64,000 nt of DNA from NCBI GenBank assembly GCA_029202845.1, contig CP119315.1, positions 2,759,001-2,823,000 on the forward strand, read 5' to 3'. Source of the stretch: Candidatus Sphingomonas colombiensis (GTDB lineage Bacteria > Pseudomonadota > Alphaproteobacteria > Sphingomonadales > Sphingomonadaceae). The notes beneath the pieces are model-generated. The model was not told the DNA's origin. It was given only the letters and a program-made list of their open reading frames with translations, and did no database searches. Made by a program: the position numbers and the translations under genes. Shown here piece by piece: positions 32,703-42,055 of the stretch (positions are counted from its first letter, which is position 1; the number at the start of each line of letters is the position of its first letter).

Positions 32703-33793
32703 GCCGCCTGCCTTTCGAGTTGGCTCACGAGCACGTCCTCCCAGAAGATCATATTGCCTTGTTCATTCGCCAGGCTTCGCGCCCGGCGCATGTGAAGATG
32801 CAGCCCGGCCTCCCAGGTTACGCCGATCCCACCATGCACCTGGATACAGTCGCGCGCGGCGGTGTCGTAAGCTTCGGTTGCGGAAAGGCGCGCAGCGGCG
32901 GCTGCGGCGATGAAATCGGGCTGGCCGACGCGGGTCGCGGCATGGAGGGCACTGGCGCGCGCGAGCTCGACCAGCGTGTAGAGTTCGGCGATGCGGTGTT
33001 TCACGGACTGGAAAGCACCGATCGGTTGGCCGAACGCGCGCCGGGTGTTGGCATAATCGCGCGCGATCTCCATCAGTACTTCGGCCCCGCCCGTCTGCTC
33101 GTGCGCGACCACAACCGCCTGCTCGGCAAGCAGCCGAAGCGCTGCGTCGACCGCTTGTGGGCCTGCGACGAGCACCTCAGCCGGAGTGTCGGAGAAGATC
33201 AGGTCTGCCGTGCAGCGGCTGTTGTCGAACGTCTGGAGCGCTTCCCGTCGGACGCCGTCGAGTGCTGCCGCGGCGAGCACGGGTTGCCCATCCTGCACCG
33301 CGAGAACGATGGCCAGATCCGCTTGCAATCCTGCCGTCACGCCCGGCTTCCGCCCGGTCAGCCGCCCATTCGATAGCGCGGTCTCCGGCCGCGACGGCAA
33401 CGGCGACTGGCCTTCCGCGAAGGCGATCGCACCGATCGCGTCACCGCTCGCAAGGGGGCCGAGCCATGTCTGCTTGAGGCGATCGCCGCCATAGGCCGCG
33501 AGCGCCGACACGGCGCCCAGAGAGGTGGTGACGAACGGCGCGCCGCTCAGCGAACGCCCAGCCTGAAGCGCGACAAGCCCCAATTCGATCAGGCCGAGGC
33601 CGATCCCGCCATATTCCTCTGCAAGCGTCAGCGCGGTCCAGCCCTGCTCACGGGCGAGGGTCCAGAAACCTTCATCATAGGCGCCCCGCGCGTCGAGTAA
33701 CGGCATTTGCGCCTCAAGCGACATCCTTGCTTCGAGCGCACGACGCGATTCGGTCGCGATTGCCTGCTGGCCGTCGTCGTAAAGTAACGACAT
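32699..33793 (-). CDS. acyl-CoA dehydrogenase, short subunit (pair A)
   Basis: This 364-aa ACAD-fold protein starts at ATG 33793 (GGAGG 5 nt before; a GTG lies 6 nt upstream). It has the C-terminal flavin-side motif RRAFGQPIGAFQSVKHRI and HGGIGVTWEAGLH, but lacks the SEPxxGSD substrate/FAD motif of its partner. Paired with the long subunit at 31497, it likely contributes the Arg-Phe-Gly FAD contacts. The crotonase gene lies just upstream on the same strand. Confidence 0.88.
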   Translation of the reverse strand: MSLLYDDGQQAIATESRRALEARMSLEAQMPLLDARGAYDEGFWTLAREQGWTALTLAEEYGGIGLGLIELGLVALQAGRSLSGAPFVTTSLGAVSALAAYGGDRLKQTWLGPLASGDAIGAIAFAEGQSPLPSRPETALSNGRLTGRKPGVTAGLQADLAIVLAVQDGQPVLAAAALDGVRREALQTFDNSRCTADLIFSDTPAEVLVAGPQAVDAALRLLAEQAVVVAHEQTGGAEVLMEIARDYANTRRAFGQPIGAFQSVKHRIAELYTLVELARASALHAATRVGQPDFIAAAAAARLSATEAYDTAARDCIQVHGGIGVTWEAGLHLHMRRARSLANEQGNMIFWEDVLVSQLERQAA

Positions 33794-33814
33794 CCCCACC
33801 TCCGTTTTTCGTTA

Positions 33815-33838
33815 AGTGTTTAACTGGATTATATAAAA
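33815..33838. promoter_or_regulatory. possible degenerate copy of the shared motif
   Basis: The region contains TTTAACTGGATTATATAAAA. TTAACTGGAT differs from ATAACTAGGT at three positions. It sits 22 bp before the pair A start. It may be a weak operator or only an A/T-rich promoter. Confidence 0.25.
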
Positions 33839-33846
33839 CAGGGCGC

Positions 33847-34644
33847 TCATCGAACGGTGAAGTGCTTGGCCTTGTCTGCCATCAGTGCGGCGCGATCGAC
33901 TTGCGGCACCCCCACCGGATTGCCGACCTGACAATATTTCAGGCCCTGCGCCAATGCGGCGGAGCGCGGCAGATCGAGCGATTCCCAGATCGCGCGCACC
34001 GTACCTTGCGTCGCGGCGGGCGGCTTGGCGGCGATGATGCGGGCCAGTTCGTCCGCGCGCGCCCACAATCTGTCGATTGGCACGATTTCGGAGACCAGGC
34101 CGATGCGTTTGGCGGTTTCCGCGCTGATCCGTTCGTCATTGCCGAGGAGTGCCATGCGCAGCACATCGCCCAGCGGCATGCGATAGGTTGCGCCGATCGG
34201 TTCCAACGCGGCCGTCATCCCGTAAGTAACATGAGGATCGAAGAAGGTCGCTTCTTCCGAACAGATGATGATGTCGCTCTCGTTGATCCAGTAGAAGGCA
34301 CCCCCGGCGGCCATGCCATGCACGGCGGTCACCACAGGCTTCCAGCAGCGACTGGCCTTGGGGCCGAGAAAATCGCCAGGATCTCGCGCGGTCCAGATAT
34401 TTTCATGCATGATCGCCTGATCCGGCTCACGTGCAAGCTTGACATCGACCCCGGTGGAAAATGCACGGCCGGGTGCCGCGCGCAGCACGACGGCGTGGAT
34501 CGAATCGTCTTCGCTGAGGTCTTTCCAGAGGAAATCGAATTCCTCCAGCATTCGCTTGGTGAAGGAGTTCAGGGCCTCGGGGCGATTGATCGTGACGGTC
34601 GCGACGTGATCGGCCTTATCGACAAGGATCGTTTCGAATTGCAC
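33847..34644 (-). CDS. crotonase-family protein with non-canonical active site
   Basis: This 265-aa protein has crotonase-family oxyanion segments (GRAFSTGVDV, HGMAAGGAFYWI). The two catalytic Glu positions hold Tyr (GGAFYWINESD) and His (FFDPHVTYG). Enoyl-CoA hydratase activity is therefore doubtful; isomerase, hydrolase or decarboxylase-like activity could fit. It begins 15 bp from the shared operator and lies upstream of the pair A dehydrogenase genes. Confidence 0.85.
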   Translation of the reverse strand: MQFETILVDKADHVATVTINRPEALNSFTKRMLEEFDFLWKDLSEDDSIHAVVLRAAPGRAFSTGVDVKLAREPDQAIMHENIWTARDPGDFLGPKASRCWKPVVTAVHGMAAGGAFYWINESDIIICSEEATFFDPHVTYGMTAALEPIGATYRMPLGDVLRMALLGNDERISAETAKRIGLVSEIVPIDRLWARADELARIIAAKPPAATQGTVRAIWESLDLPRSAALAQGLKYCQVGNPVGVPQVDRAALMADKAKHFTVR

Positions 34645-34657
34645 TGTCGTCGGTCCT

Positions 34658-34670
34658 CTAACTAGGTTAG
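34658..34670. promoter_or_regulatory. shared operator, dyad CTAACTAGGTTAG
   Basis: CTAAC-TAG-GTTAG (34658-34670) is a perfect 5-3-5 inverted repeat containing the core TAACTAGGT (34659-34667). It lies between the crotonase (start 34644) and the divergent GntR gene (start about 34759). Confidence 0.65.
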
Positions 34671-34758
34671 ATAGCTATATGCGGTGGATCGGGTCGGCGC
34701 AACCATGCGTCGCCAGCAGTCCGTGGGTAGCATTTCGATTCACCGTCGGGGAGGCGAT

Positions 34759-35580
34759 GTGGACGAAGAAACCAGCGCGAACATACCGGCCGAACAGTCG
34801 GCTGACTTTCAAGACGGATATCCGGTGCGGCAGGCGATCCGCGTACCCAAAACTGCCGAGGTCGTGGCTGATCACATCCGCCGACGCATTATTCGTGGCG
34901 AATTGAAAGAGGGCGACTATCTGCCGCCCGAAGGGAAGCTCTTGGCGACGTTGGGGATTTCCCGGCCGACCCTGCGCGAGGCGTTTCGTATTCTTGAAGC
35001 GGAACTGCTCATCAGCGTGGTGCGTGGCTCGCGCACTGGCGCCCGTGTCCATCAGCCACGCGTTCAGAGCGTCGCGCGTTATGCCGGGTTCGTTCTCGCC
35101 GCGCAGGGCACCACGATCGCCGACATCTACGAGGCTCGGCTGGCGATCGAGCCTTTCATCGCGCGCCGGCTGGCCGAGGCGCCGGTACCGGGCGCCACCG
35201 ATCGGCTGCGCGCCGAAGCGATGCGCCTCACAGCCTTTGTCGAGGCCGGGCAATATGTCGACTTCATGATCGGGCTCGCCAAGTTTCACCGGTTGCTGGT
35301 GGAACTCGGCGGCAATCAGACGTTGCTGTTTCTGATCTCGGTTTTGCAGAACGTGGTCGAGCATTATCAGGTCGCGTCCCTGTCGCGCCGCAATATGCCC
35401 GAGGATTTACAGCGCCGGAGATCGCTGTGGGGAATCCGCTCGTTTCATAAGCTGATCGAATTGATCGAAGCGGGCCGGGGCGATGACGCGGCGGCGCATT
35501 GGCGGCTGCATGTGATGAACGCGAACCAGTCCTGGCTCGATACCGGCGATGGCGAACGGCTGGTCGATCTTCTGGAGTAA
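34759..35580 (+). CDS. GntR/FCD-family regulator, copy 2
   Basis: This 273-aa regulator closely resembles the one at 18853, with the same HTH core (GELKEGDYLPPEGKLLATLG, ISRPTLREAFRILEAE) and a similar FCD domain ending in HWRLHVMNANQSWLDTG. I prefer GTG 34759, since GGGGAGG lies at 34748-34754; the frame is open further upstream to 34684, and the true start is uncertain. It is divergent from a crotonase under the shared operator. It is the best candidate, with copy 1, for the regulator of the motif family. Confidence 0.85.
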   Translation: MDEETSANIPAEQSADFQDGYPVRQAIRVPKTAEVVADHIRRRIIRGELKEGDYLPPEGKLLATLGISRPTLREAFRILEAELLISVVRGSRTGARVHQPRVQSVARYAGFVLAAQGTTIADIYEARLAIEPFIARRLAEAPVPGATDRLRAEAMRLTAFVEAGQYVDFMIGLAKFHRLLVELGGNQTLLFLISVLQNVVEHYQVASLSRRNMPEDLQRRRSLWGIRSFHKLIELIEAGRGDDAAAHWRLHVMNANQSWLDTGDGERLVDLLE

Positions 35581-35724
35581 GGCGGCGAGACGTCGCGAGC
35601 GGGGCAGATCATCGGCACAAGGCGTTGAAACGGGGCGCGGACGCGTTGCATCCCGCGCAACTTCGCAGTCCGCTCCATCCACGGGCGCCGCGCCCGGTGC
35701 TTCGCGAAAGGTGCGATAACATAT

Positions 35725-35735
35725 TTGACTAGGTT
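35725..35735. promoter_or_regulatory. shared operator, TTGACTAGGTT
   Basis: TTGACTAGGTT matches the shared core TAACTAGGT with one change, 57 bp before the start of pair B. Confidence 0.5.
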
Positions 35736-35791
35736 GCCTATCATGGGCATGGAATGGCGACGACGGGCGCAACATGCGCGAGGAGGACGAG

Positions 35792-36988
35792 ATGGACCTT
35801 AGCTACGGCGCGGACGCCGAGGCGTTTCGCACGGAGGTACGCGATTTCCTGCGCGCCAAGTGGCAACCGGGCGCGCTGCGTGGCGCTGAGCTTAAGGCGT
35901 ACGTTCGTGCTTTTCGCGACGACGCGACTGGTGCGGGTTACTTGTACCGATCCATCCCGAAGGAGTTCGGGGGGGCGGAGCAACCCGCCGACGTGGTACG
36001 TGCGCAGGTTATCCGGGAGGAGTTCGGCCACGCCCGCGCGCCGATGGAAATAACGGGCAACGGCATGAACATGCTGGTTCCCACCTTGCTCGAACGAGGC
36101 ACCGCCGAGCAGAAGGAACTGTTCGTCCGCAAGACCATGTCGGGCGATTATCAATGGGGGCAGGGCTATTCGGAACCCGGCACCGGCTCCGATCTTGCCT
36201 CCGTGCGCACCAAGGGCGAGCTGGTCGGCGACCAGTGGGTGATCAATGGCCAGAAGATCTGGACGAGTCAGGGGGACCGCGCGACGCACATGTTCGCGTT
36301 GGTGCGGACCGAGCCGGAGGCAAGCAAGCACGCCGGTATTTCCTATTTGCTGATCGATCTGAATCAGCCGGGCATCACGCGTCGCCCGATCCGGCAGATG
36401 ACCGGGGAATCGGGTTTTTACGAATTCTTTTTCGACAATGCGACGACGCCCGCCTCATGGCTGGTCGGCGAGCGTGGCGATGGTTGGAATGTCTCGCGCA
36501 CCACGCTGAAGCACGAGCGTGCCTCGATCGGATCGGCGACAGGGCTTGGCTCGCAGTTCGACAAACTGGTCGAACTGGCGCGGGAAGTAACGCGCAACGG
36601 CAAGCCGGCGATTGAAGATCCCGAAATCCGCCAACTGCTCAGTCGCATCGAAGGCTATGTGATGGCGCATCGTTATACGAGCTATCGACTGTTCAGTCTG
36701 GCGGCGTCGGGGGAAGAGCCCGGAATCGTACAGTTGATGATGAAGCTGTTGCTGACGGAAACGGGCCACGAAATGGCGCTCGCCGCACAGGAATTGATCG
36801 GCGATGAAGGACTGATCGAGCCGGCTGCGGCGGGCACGCGCGGCCGCGGGCCCGAAAAGTGGCTCGATCAGATCATGGGGTCGCTCGGCAATTCGATCGC
36901 GGGCGGTACCACCAACATTCAACGCAACATTATCAGCGAGCGAGGCCTGGGCCTGCCGCGCGATCTGGCGATGGAGACCGGCAAGTGA
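35792..36988 (+). CDS. acyl-CoA dehydrogenase, long subunit (pair B)
   Basis: This 398-aa ACAD starts at ATG 35792, five nt after AGGAGG (35781-35786); an ATG at 35774 lies before that ribosome-binding site. It has QGYSEPGTGSDLASV, NGQKIWTSQGDRATH and the C-terminal GNSIAGGTTNIQRNIISERGLGLP, where Ala-Gly-Gly stands in for the YEGT base. A conserved HERASIG (Glu-Arg) could supply the base. The next gene's GTG overlaps the stop. Confidence 0.9.
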   Translation: MDLSYGADAEAFRTEVRDFLRAKWQPGALRGAELKAYVRAFRDDATGAGYLYRSIPKEFGGAEQPADVVRAQVIREEFGHARAPMEITGNGMNMLVPTLLERGTAEQKELFVRKTMSGDYQWGQGYSEPGTGSDLASVRTKGELVGDQWVINGQKIWTSQGDRATHMFALVRTEPEASKHAGISYLLIDLNQPGITRRPIRQMTGESGFYEFFFDNATTPASWLVGERGDGWNVSRTTLKHERASIGSATGLGSQFDKLVELAREVTRNGKPAIEDPEIRQLLSRIEGYVMAHRYTSYRLFSLAASGEEPGIVQLMMKLLLTETGHEMALAAQELIGDEGLIEPAAAGTRGRGPEKWLDQIMGSLGNSIAGGTTNIQRNIISERGLGLPRDLAMETGK

Positions 36989-38040
36989 GGTTTCACCCGA
37001 GCGAGGAACAGCTCGCAATTCAGGATGCGGTACGCGGAACGCTGGCGGATGTGTGGCCGACGGAACGGCTCCATGCCTTCGTCGACGGCGAAGCCGACTT
37101 CGATCCGGATAGTTGGCGTTCGCTGATGGCGCTGGGGCTTGGCGGCCTGCTGTTGCCGGAGGATCAGGGCGGCGCTGGATTGGGCCTGCTCGATGCCGCG
37201 ATGGTCGCCGAGGTTGCCGGGCAGGCTGCCGCGACGGGGCCGATCGGCGCGCAGATGCTGACCGCGATGATCGTCGCCAAATCCGGCAATGAGAGCAGCA
37301 AGGCGCATCTCGCAGGATTGGCGAGCGGCGACACCGTGGCGACTTTTGCGTTCGGTGGCGGCTGGCTTCCCGAAAACTGGGATGCGACGCCGGAGGGGGG
37401 TAAGGTGCGCTTTGTCCAGTCGGCCAGCGCAGCGGACGTGTTTTTGCTCGGAACGAAGGGCGGCGGCATCGCGCTGGTCGAAGCAGGCGAGGGGGTTACG
37501 GTCGAGCCGGTCAGGTCGAGCGATCGCAGCCGCCGGCTCTCGACCGTTAGTTTCGCTAACCCCAAGGCGCATATGCTGTTCGAGCCGGGTGATCCCTTCG
37601 TTGCCCGCATCTTCGACGCGGCACTGGTGCTGATCGCCGCCGATGCGCTTGGCGGGGCGCAATATTGCGTCGATCTGTCGGTAAATTACGCCAGGGAGCG
37701 TGAGCAGTTCGGCCAGCCGATCGGCCGCTTTCAGGCGCTCAAGCATCAGCTTGCGCAGATGGCGCTTGAAGTAGAGCCGGCACGCGCACTTGTCTGGTAT
37801 GCGGGCTATGCGCATGACGCCGATCTGCCTGATGCGTCGCGCGCGGCCGCGATCGCCAAAGCCCATCTCGCGGATCGCTTTGTTTCGGTCGCACGCGCCG
37901 CGATCGCCGCGCACGGTGGAATTGGCTACACTTGGGAGTACGGCCTGAACAACTGGTTCCGCCGCTCTTTGTTTGATCGCGCTTATCTCGGCAGCCCTGC
38001 CGTCCACCGCGCACACGCCGCCGATCTGGCGGGCTGGTAG
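36985..38040 (+). CDS. acyl-CoA dehydrogenase, short subunit (pair B)
   Basis: This 351-aa ACAD-fold protein starts at GTG 36985, overlapping the long subunit's stop (GTGA). It has the flavin-side motif REQFGQPIGRFQALKHQL and HGGIGYTWEYGLNNWF, and lacks SEPxxGSD. The overlap with the long-subunit gene strongly suggests a heteromeric dehydrogenase for one step of beta-oxidation. The gene ends 40 bp before a convergent quinone-oxidoreductase-family gene. Confidence 0.87.
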   Translation: MRFHPSEEQLAIQDAVRGTLADVWPTERLHAFVDGEADFDPDSWRSLMALGLGGLLLPEDQGGAGLGLLDAAMVAEVAGQAAATGPIGAQMLTAMIVAKSGNESSKAHLAGLASGDTVATFAFGGGWLPENWDATPEGGKVRFVQSASAADVFLLGTKGGGIALVEAGEGVTVEPVRSSDRSRRLSTVSFANPKAHMLFEPGDPFVARIFDAALVLIAADALGGAQYCVDLSVNYAREREQFGQPIGRFQALKHQLAQMALEVEPARALVWYAGYAHDADLPDASRAAAIAKAHLADRFVSVARAAIAAHGGIGYTWEYGLNNWFRRSLFDRAYLGSPAVHRAHAADLAGW

Positions 38041-38079
38041 GGCGTGATCGGCTGCAGGCCGGTGCGATGGCGTCGCCAG

Positions 38080-39060
38080 CTAGCGCATCGTGAGCACGAT
38101 CCGTCCCGCTGTCTCACCGGTGCTCGCATCGACCATCGCCGCGGCGAAATCGTCGAGGGCGTAAGTCTTGGCAATTGGCGGGTGCAGGCGGCCGGCTTCA
38201 TATAGCTCGAACAAGACGGCTACATTTGCCGCCGCCGCCTCGGGTTCATTGTCGCCAAACTGGCGAAGATCGACGCCGACAAGCGCGGCGCCTTTTAGCA
38301 GGGCAAGATTGACCGGTAGCCTGGCGATCGATCCACCGGCAAACCCGATCACCAGCAGCCGCCCATTCCACGCGAGCGAACGGAAAGCGCGTTCGGTCGC
38401 CTCGCCGCCGATGGGGTCGATGACAACATCGATCGCGCGGCCACCATTCGCCGCTTTCACGTCGTCACGCCATGTATTGGAACGTGAATCCACGATCGCG
38501 TCGGCCCCCGCGGCAATCGCCAGCGCACGCTTGGCATTTGAGGAGGCCGATCCGATCACGGTCGCCCCAAGTGCTTTGGCAACCTCGATCGCCGCATAAC
38601 CAACCGCGCCTCCAGCGCCGAGCACCAGCACTGTCTCGCCCGCCTTTAACCTGCCGCGCTGTATGAGCGCATAATAAGCAGTGGCGAAGCTCACCCGAAA
38701 CACCGACGCTTCGGCGAAGCTCATGTCCGCGGGGATCGGCAGCGCGAGCTTGGCCGGCACGATCGATTCTTCGGCGAAGGCGCCCCCGAACGCGCTTGCC
38801 AGCACGCGCTGGCCGATGCGTGCGGGATCAACTCCGTCGCCGACGGCGGTGACGATACCGGCGAACTCGCTGCCGGGAATGAAGGGGAGCGGTGGCTTCA
38901 ACTGATATTCGCCCGCCGAGACCAACACATCGACGAAGCTGACGCCGGCCGCGTGAGTCTTGATGGTCAGCTTACCAGGGCCGGGCGAGGGGACCTCACG
39001 TTCTTCCAATCGGAACGTCGATGGCGCGCCGAACGCGTGGATGACGACGGCGCGGCTCAT
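38080..39060 (-). CDS. zinc-independent NAD(P)H:quinone oxidoreductase / enoyl reductase (MDR)
   Basis: This 326-aa medium-chain reductase has GSEFAGIVTAVGDGV, the nucleotide-binding GAGGAVGYAAIEVAKALGATVIG, and DVVIDPIGGEATERA, and it lacks the zinc-ligand pattern of alcohol dehydrogenases. It should reduce a C=C or quinone with NADPH. It is coupled to the crotonase gene by a 4-bp overlap, so it probably saturates an enoyl intermediate, or detoxifies a quinone. Confidence 0.87.
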   Translation of the reverse strand: MSRAVVIHAFGAPSTFRLEEREVPSPGPGKLTIKTHAAGVSFVDVLVSAGEYQLKPPLPFIPGSEFAGIVTAVGDGVDPARIGQRVLASAFGGAFAEESIVPAKLALPIPADMSFAEASVFRVSFATAYYALIQRGRLKAGETVLVLGAGGAVGYAAIEVAKALGATVIGSASSNAKRALAIAAGADAIVDSRSNTWRDDVKAANGGRAIDVVIDPIGGEATERAFRSLAWNGRLLVIGFAGGSIARLPVNLALLKGAALVGVDLRQFGDNEPEAAAANVAVLFELYEAGRLHPPIAKTYALDDFAAAMVDASTGETAGRIVLTMR

Positions 39061-39836
39061 TTACCGGTCCAGTTTGGTGGGCGTTTTTCGGCGAAGGCGA
39101 GGGCTCCTTCGGCAAGATCCGCGCTGGATCTCCATGCCATGTACGCCGGATAGGAGGATTGGTGCGCCAGGGCCGCTGCGAGGCTCGGCTCGTCGAGACC
39201 GCGATAGACCGTTTCCTTCGATGCCCGTAGAGCTAGTGGTGCCCCCCGTAATATCTCGGTTACCCAGCGCACGACAGCGGCATCGAGACCGTCGGGCGCG
39301 ACAACCTCGTTGACGAAGCCGAGGCGATATCCCTCGCTCGCAGTTACGCGTCGTCCGGTGAGGATCATGCCCATGGCTCGTTTCGGCCCGATCTCCCGCG
39401 CGAGCCGGTGGAGCCCGCCCCCCAGTGCAATTGCTCCCACAAGCGGCTCGGGAAGGCCGAAGCTCGCCGTCTCCACGGCGATGACAACGTCGCAGGCCAG
39501 CGCCATCTCGAACCCACCGCCAAGCGCCACGCCATTGACCGCCGCAATGATCGGCTTCGCGCAATCGAAACGCTCGATCAGGCCAGCATAGCCGTTGCGG
39601 GGATAGACATGCCGCTCGCCCTCCAGCGCCACCGCCTTCAGGTCGGAACCGGCGCAGAAAGCTTTGGTGCCCGCGCCCGTGACAACGCAGACGAACTGGT
39701 CGTCATCCTCGGCGAAGGCATCGAATGCGCTTTGCAGTTCGTGGTGCATCTCGCCGTTGATCGCGTTCATCACCGCGGGTCGGTTGAGCGTTATCGAGGT
39801 GACGTGATCGGCCTTGGAAACCGTGATGAATTTCAT
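39057..39836 (-). CDS. enoyl-CoA hydratase (canonical crotonase)
   Basis: This 259-aa hydratase starts MKFITVSKADHVTSITLNRP at ATG 39836. It keeps both catalytic glutamates, in GVALGGGFEMALACD and in FGLPEPLVG, and the oxyanion loop KAFCAGSDL. It probably adds water across 2-enoyl-CoA. It follows the flavoprotein gene at 39956 by about 120 bp and overlaps the quinone-oxidoreductase-family gene, so one divergent operon is likely. Confidence 0.9.
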   Translation of the reverse strand: MKFITVSKADHVTSITLNRPAVMNAINGEMHHELQSAFDAFAEDDDQFVCVVTGAGTKAFCAGSDLKAVALEGERHVYPRNGYAGLIERFDCAKPIIAAVNGVALGGGFEMALACDVVIAVETASFGLPEPLVGAIALGGGLHRLAREIGPKRAMGMILTGRRVTASEGYRLGFVNEVVAPDGLDAAVVRWVTEILRGAPLALRASKETVYRGLDEPSLAAALAHQSSYPAYMAWRSSADLAEGALAFAEKRPPNWTGK

Positions 39837-39955
39837 CGTGTTGTCCTCGCAGGGGCGCGGGGTGGGTTCTTGGTCGCGCCGACAGTCGCCGCCGCTATTG
39901 ATATTATCAATCGCTATCGAACGGCGGATCGCGTCGCGATCCATGGTCGCCGACG

Positions 39956-40927
39956 TCACGACAGGCTTTTGAGCAGCGCGGCGCGCCATCCGCCGGGATC
40001 GCGCGCGGCGTGGAACTCCGCTTCGAGCCGGTCGATCAACTCGGCCACGCTCGGCACGTCGTCGATCAGTCCGGTCGAATGGCCGCCGCTCCAGATATTC
40101 TTCCACGCCCTGATACCGGGGGGCAGATCAGGGCGATGAAATCCCTTGGGCGGCGGCAGATTATCTGGATCAAGCCCGTTCTCGATCATCGAAGGGCGTA
40201 GAAAGCTTGCAGGCATGCCGGCGATGGCGTCGGTAAACAACACATCCTCGCTGCGTGAGTTTACCAGCATCTGCTTGTGCGGATCGAAGGTGCCCGATTC
40301 GCGCGTGGCGATGAAGCGCGTGCCCATCACGACGATATCGGCGCCGAGGGTGAGTGCTGCGGCGATGCCGTGGCCATCGGCAATGCCGCCCGCAAGCATG
40401 ATCGTGCCGTCAAAAATGCGACGTACCTGCGGTAGGAAAGCGAACGGGTTGAGCGTGCCGGCATGCCCGCCCGCGCCGCCGGACACGAGCATTAGCCCGT
40501 CGACTCCCGCCGCGATCGCCTTCTCGGCGAAACGCATTGTCGTCACATCGTGAAAGACGGTGCCGCCCCATTCGTGCGCGGCCTCGACCTCCGCTTTCGG
40601 ATCGCCGAGATTGGTTAGGATCAGCGGCACGCGCGCGCGTTTGCAGATGGCCAGCCGCTCGGCGCGGACCTGCTGGTCGATCGCGGTCGAGGCGAGAAGG
40701 TTGACGCAGAATGGCGCGAAGCGCTCGCCACGCCCAAGGCTCTCGGCTTCCGCCTCGCGAATCGTTGCCAACCACGATTCAAGGCTGTGCGGTGCACGTG
40801 GGTTGCCGCTGGGGAATGCGCCGATCACGCCGGCGCGGCACGAGGCGATCACCAGTTCGAGACTGGAGCAGATCAGCATCGGCGCCTGCATCACCGGCAA
40901 CCGGAGTTGTGACCAATCGATACTCAC
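39956..40927 (-). CDS. nitronate monooxygenase / 2-nitropropane dioxygenase-family flavoprotein 1
   Basis: This 323-aa TIM-barrel FMN protein starts MSIDWSQLRLPVMQAPMLI. It has the FMN-phosphate motif VSGGAGGHAGTLNPFAF and IMLAGGIADGHGIAAALTLGADIVVMGTRF. Members oxidise alkyl nitronates or act as enoyl reductases or oxidases on CoA esters. In this cluster a role in acyl-CoA metabolism is more likely than nitronate detoxification, but that is inference. It is divergent from a second, different family member at 41035. Confidence 0.85.
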   Translation of the reverse strand: MSIDWSQLRLPVMQAPMLICSSLELVIASCRAGVIGAFPSGNPRAPHSLESWLATIREAEAESLGRGERFAPFCVNLLASTAIDQQVRAERLAICKRARVPLILTNLGDPKAEVEAAHEWGGTVFHDVTTMRFAEKAIAAGVDGLMLVSGGAGGHAGTLNPFAFLPQVRRIFDGTIMLAGGIADGHGIAAALTLGADIVVMGTRFIATRESGTFDPHKQMLVNSRSEDVLFTDAIAGMPASFLRPSMIENGLDPDNLPPPKGFHRPDLPPGIRAWKNIWSGGHSTGLIDDVPSVAELIDRLEAEFHAARDPGGWRAALLKSLS

Positions 40928-40983
40928 CGAACCTCCCTGTTGCCGAACGCCGTCAAAGCGGCTAGCGAGATGCTCGTCATAGG

Positions 40984-40992
40984 TAACTAGGT
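40984..40992. promoter_or_regulatory. shared operator, TAACTAGGT
   Basis: The exact 9-base core TAACTAGGT lies in the divergent region between the two NMO-family genes, 43 bp before ATG 41035 and 57 bp from the start of the other operon. Both operons may be controlled here. Confidence 0.6.
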
Positions 40993-41034
40993 GTGATAAG
41001 CCCGTCCAGGGTTTTCAAAGGAGCGGGGGAGGAC

Positions 41035-42015
41035 ATGGCAATAAAAACGCGGATCACGGAGCTTCTGGGTATCGAGCATCCGATCGTGCAGGGCGGGATG
41101 CAGGGTGTCGGCACCGCCGAAATGGCCTCCGCCGTCTCGAACGCGGGGGGCCTCGGCATCCTGACCGGCCTCACTCAGCCGACGCCGGCGGCGTTGCGCG
41201 ATGAAATCGAGCGTTGCCGTTCGATGACCGCGAAGCCGTTCGGCGTGAACATGACGGTGTTCCCGACGATCAACTCGCCCGATTACAAGGCTTATGCGCA
41301 AGCGATCATCGATGGAGGCGTGAGGATTGTCGAAACCGCGGGCACACCGGCGGTGCGCGAGATTTGGGAGCAGCTGAAGCCGCACGGCATCATCATTCTG
41401 CATAAATGCACCGCCGTCCGTCACGCGCTGTCCGCCGAGCGGGCGGGGTGCGATGTCATCTCGATCGACGGTTTCGAATGCGCGGGCCATCCGGGCGAGG
41501 ATGATATTCCGGGTCTCATTCTGATTCCGGCAGCTGCCGATAAGGTGAAGATCCCGATGCTGGCGAGCGGCGGCTTCGGCGACGGGCGGGGATTGGCGGC
41601 GGCGCTGGCGTTGGGCGCGGACGGCATCAATATGGGCACCCGTTTCTGCGCGACGCAGGAAGCACCGATCCATGCGAACGTGAAACAGGCCTATATCGAC
41701 AATGATGAGCGCGGCACGTTTCTGATCTTCCGCAGCTTCAAGAATACCGCGCGCGTCGGCAAGAACGCCGTGTCGGAGGAAGTGGTGCGTCGTCTCGCCG
41801 TGCCGGGCGCGAAATTCTCCGACGTGCAGGAGCTGGTCGCGGGCACCGCCGGGCGCGAACTGCTCGAAACCGGGGATCTGTCGAAGGGCGTGTTCTGGGC
41901 GAGCATGGTGCAGGGTCTGATCGACGATATTCCCACGTGCCAGGTGCTGATCGATCGGATTGTCGCCGAGGCCGAAGCGATCATTCGCGGCCGGCTTGCG
42001 AGCTTCCTCGCCTGA
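41035..42015 (+). CDS. nitronate monooxygenase-family flavoprotein 2
   Basis: This 326-aa FMN TIM-barrel starts at ATG 41035 after GGGGGAGG. It has IEHPIVQGGMQGVG, the histidine region DGFECAGHPGEDD, and MLASGGFGDGRGLAAALALGADGINMGTRF. It resembles NPD-type proteins found in steroid and CoA-ester degradation clusters, and is clearly different from flavoprotein 1. It heads a seven-gene operon (SDR, pair C dehydrogenases, MaoC, FadJ-type, crotonase). Confidence 0.87.
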   Translation: MAIKTRITELLGIEHPIVQGGMQGVGTAEMASAVSNAGGLGILTGLTQPTPAALRDEIERCRSMTAKPFGVNMTVFPTINSPDYKAYAQAIIDGGVRIVETAGTPAVREIWEQLKPHGIIILHKCTAVRHALSAERAGCDVISIDGFECAGHPGEDDIPGLILIPAAADKVKIPMLASGGFGDGRGLAAALALGADGINMGTRFCATQEAPIHANVKQAYIDNDERGTFLIFRSFKNTARVGKNAVSEEVVRRLAVPGAKFSDVQELVAGTAGRELLETGDLSKGVFWASMVQGLIDDIPTCQVLIDRIVAEAEAIIRGRLASFLA

Positions 42016-42055
42016 TCGCCCCATCCGATATTGAGAAATTCAGGGAGGTTTTAGA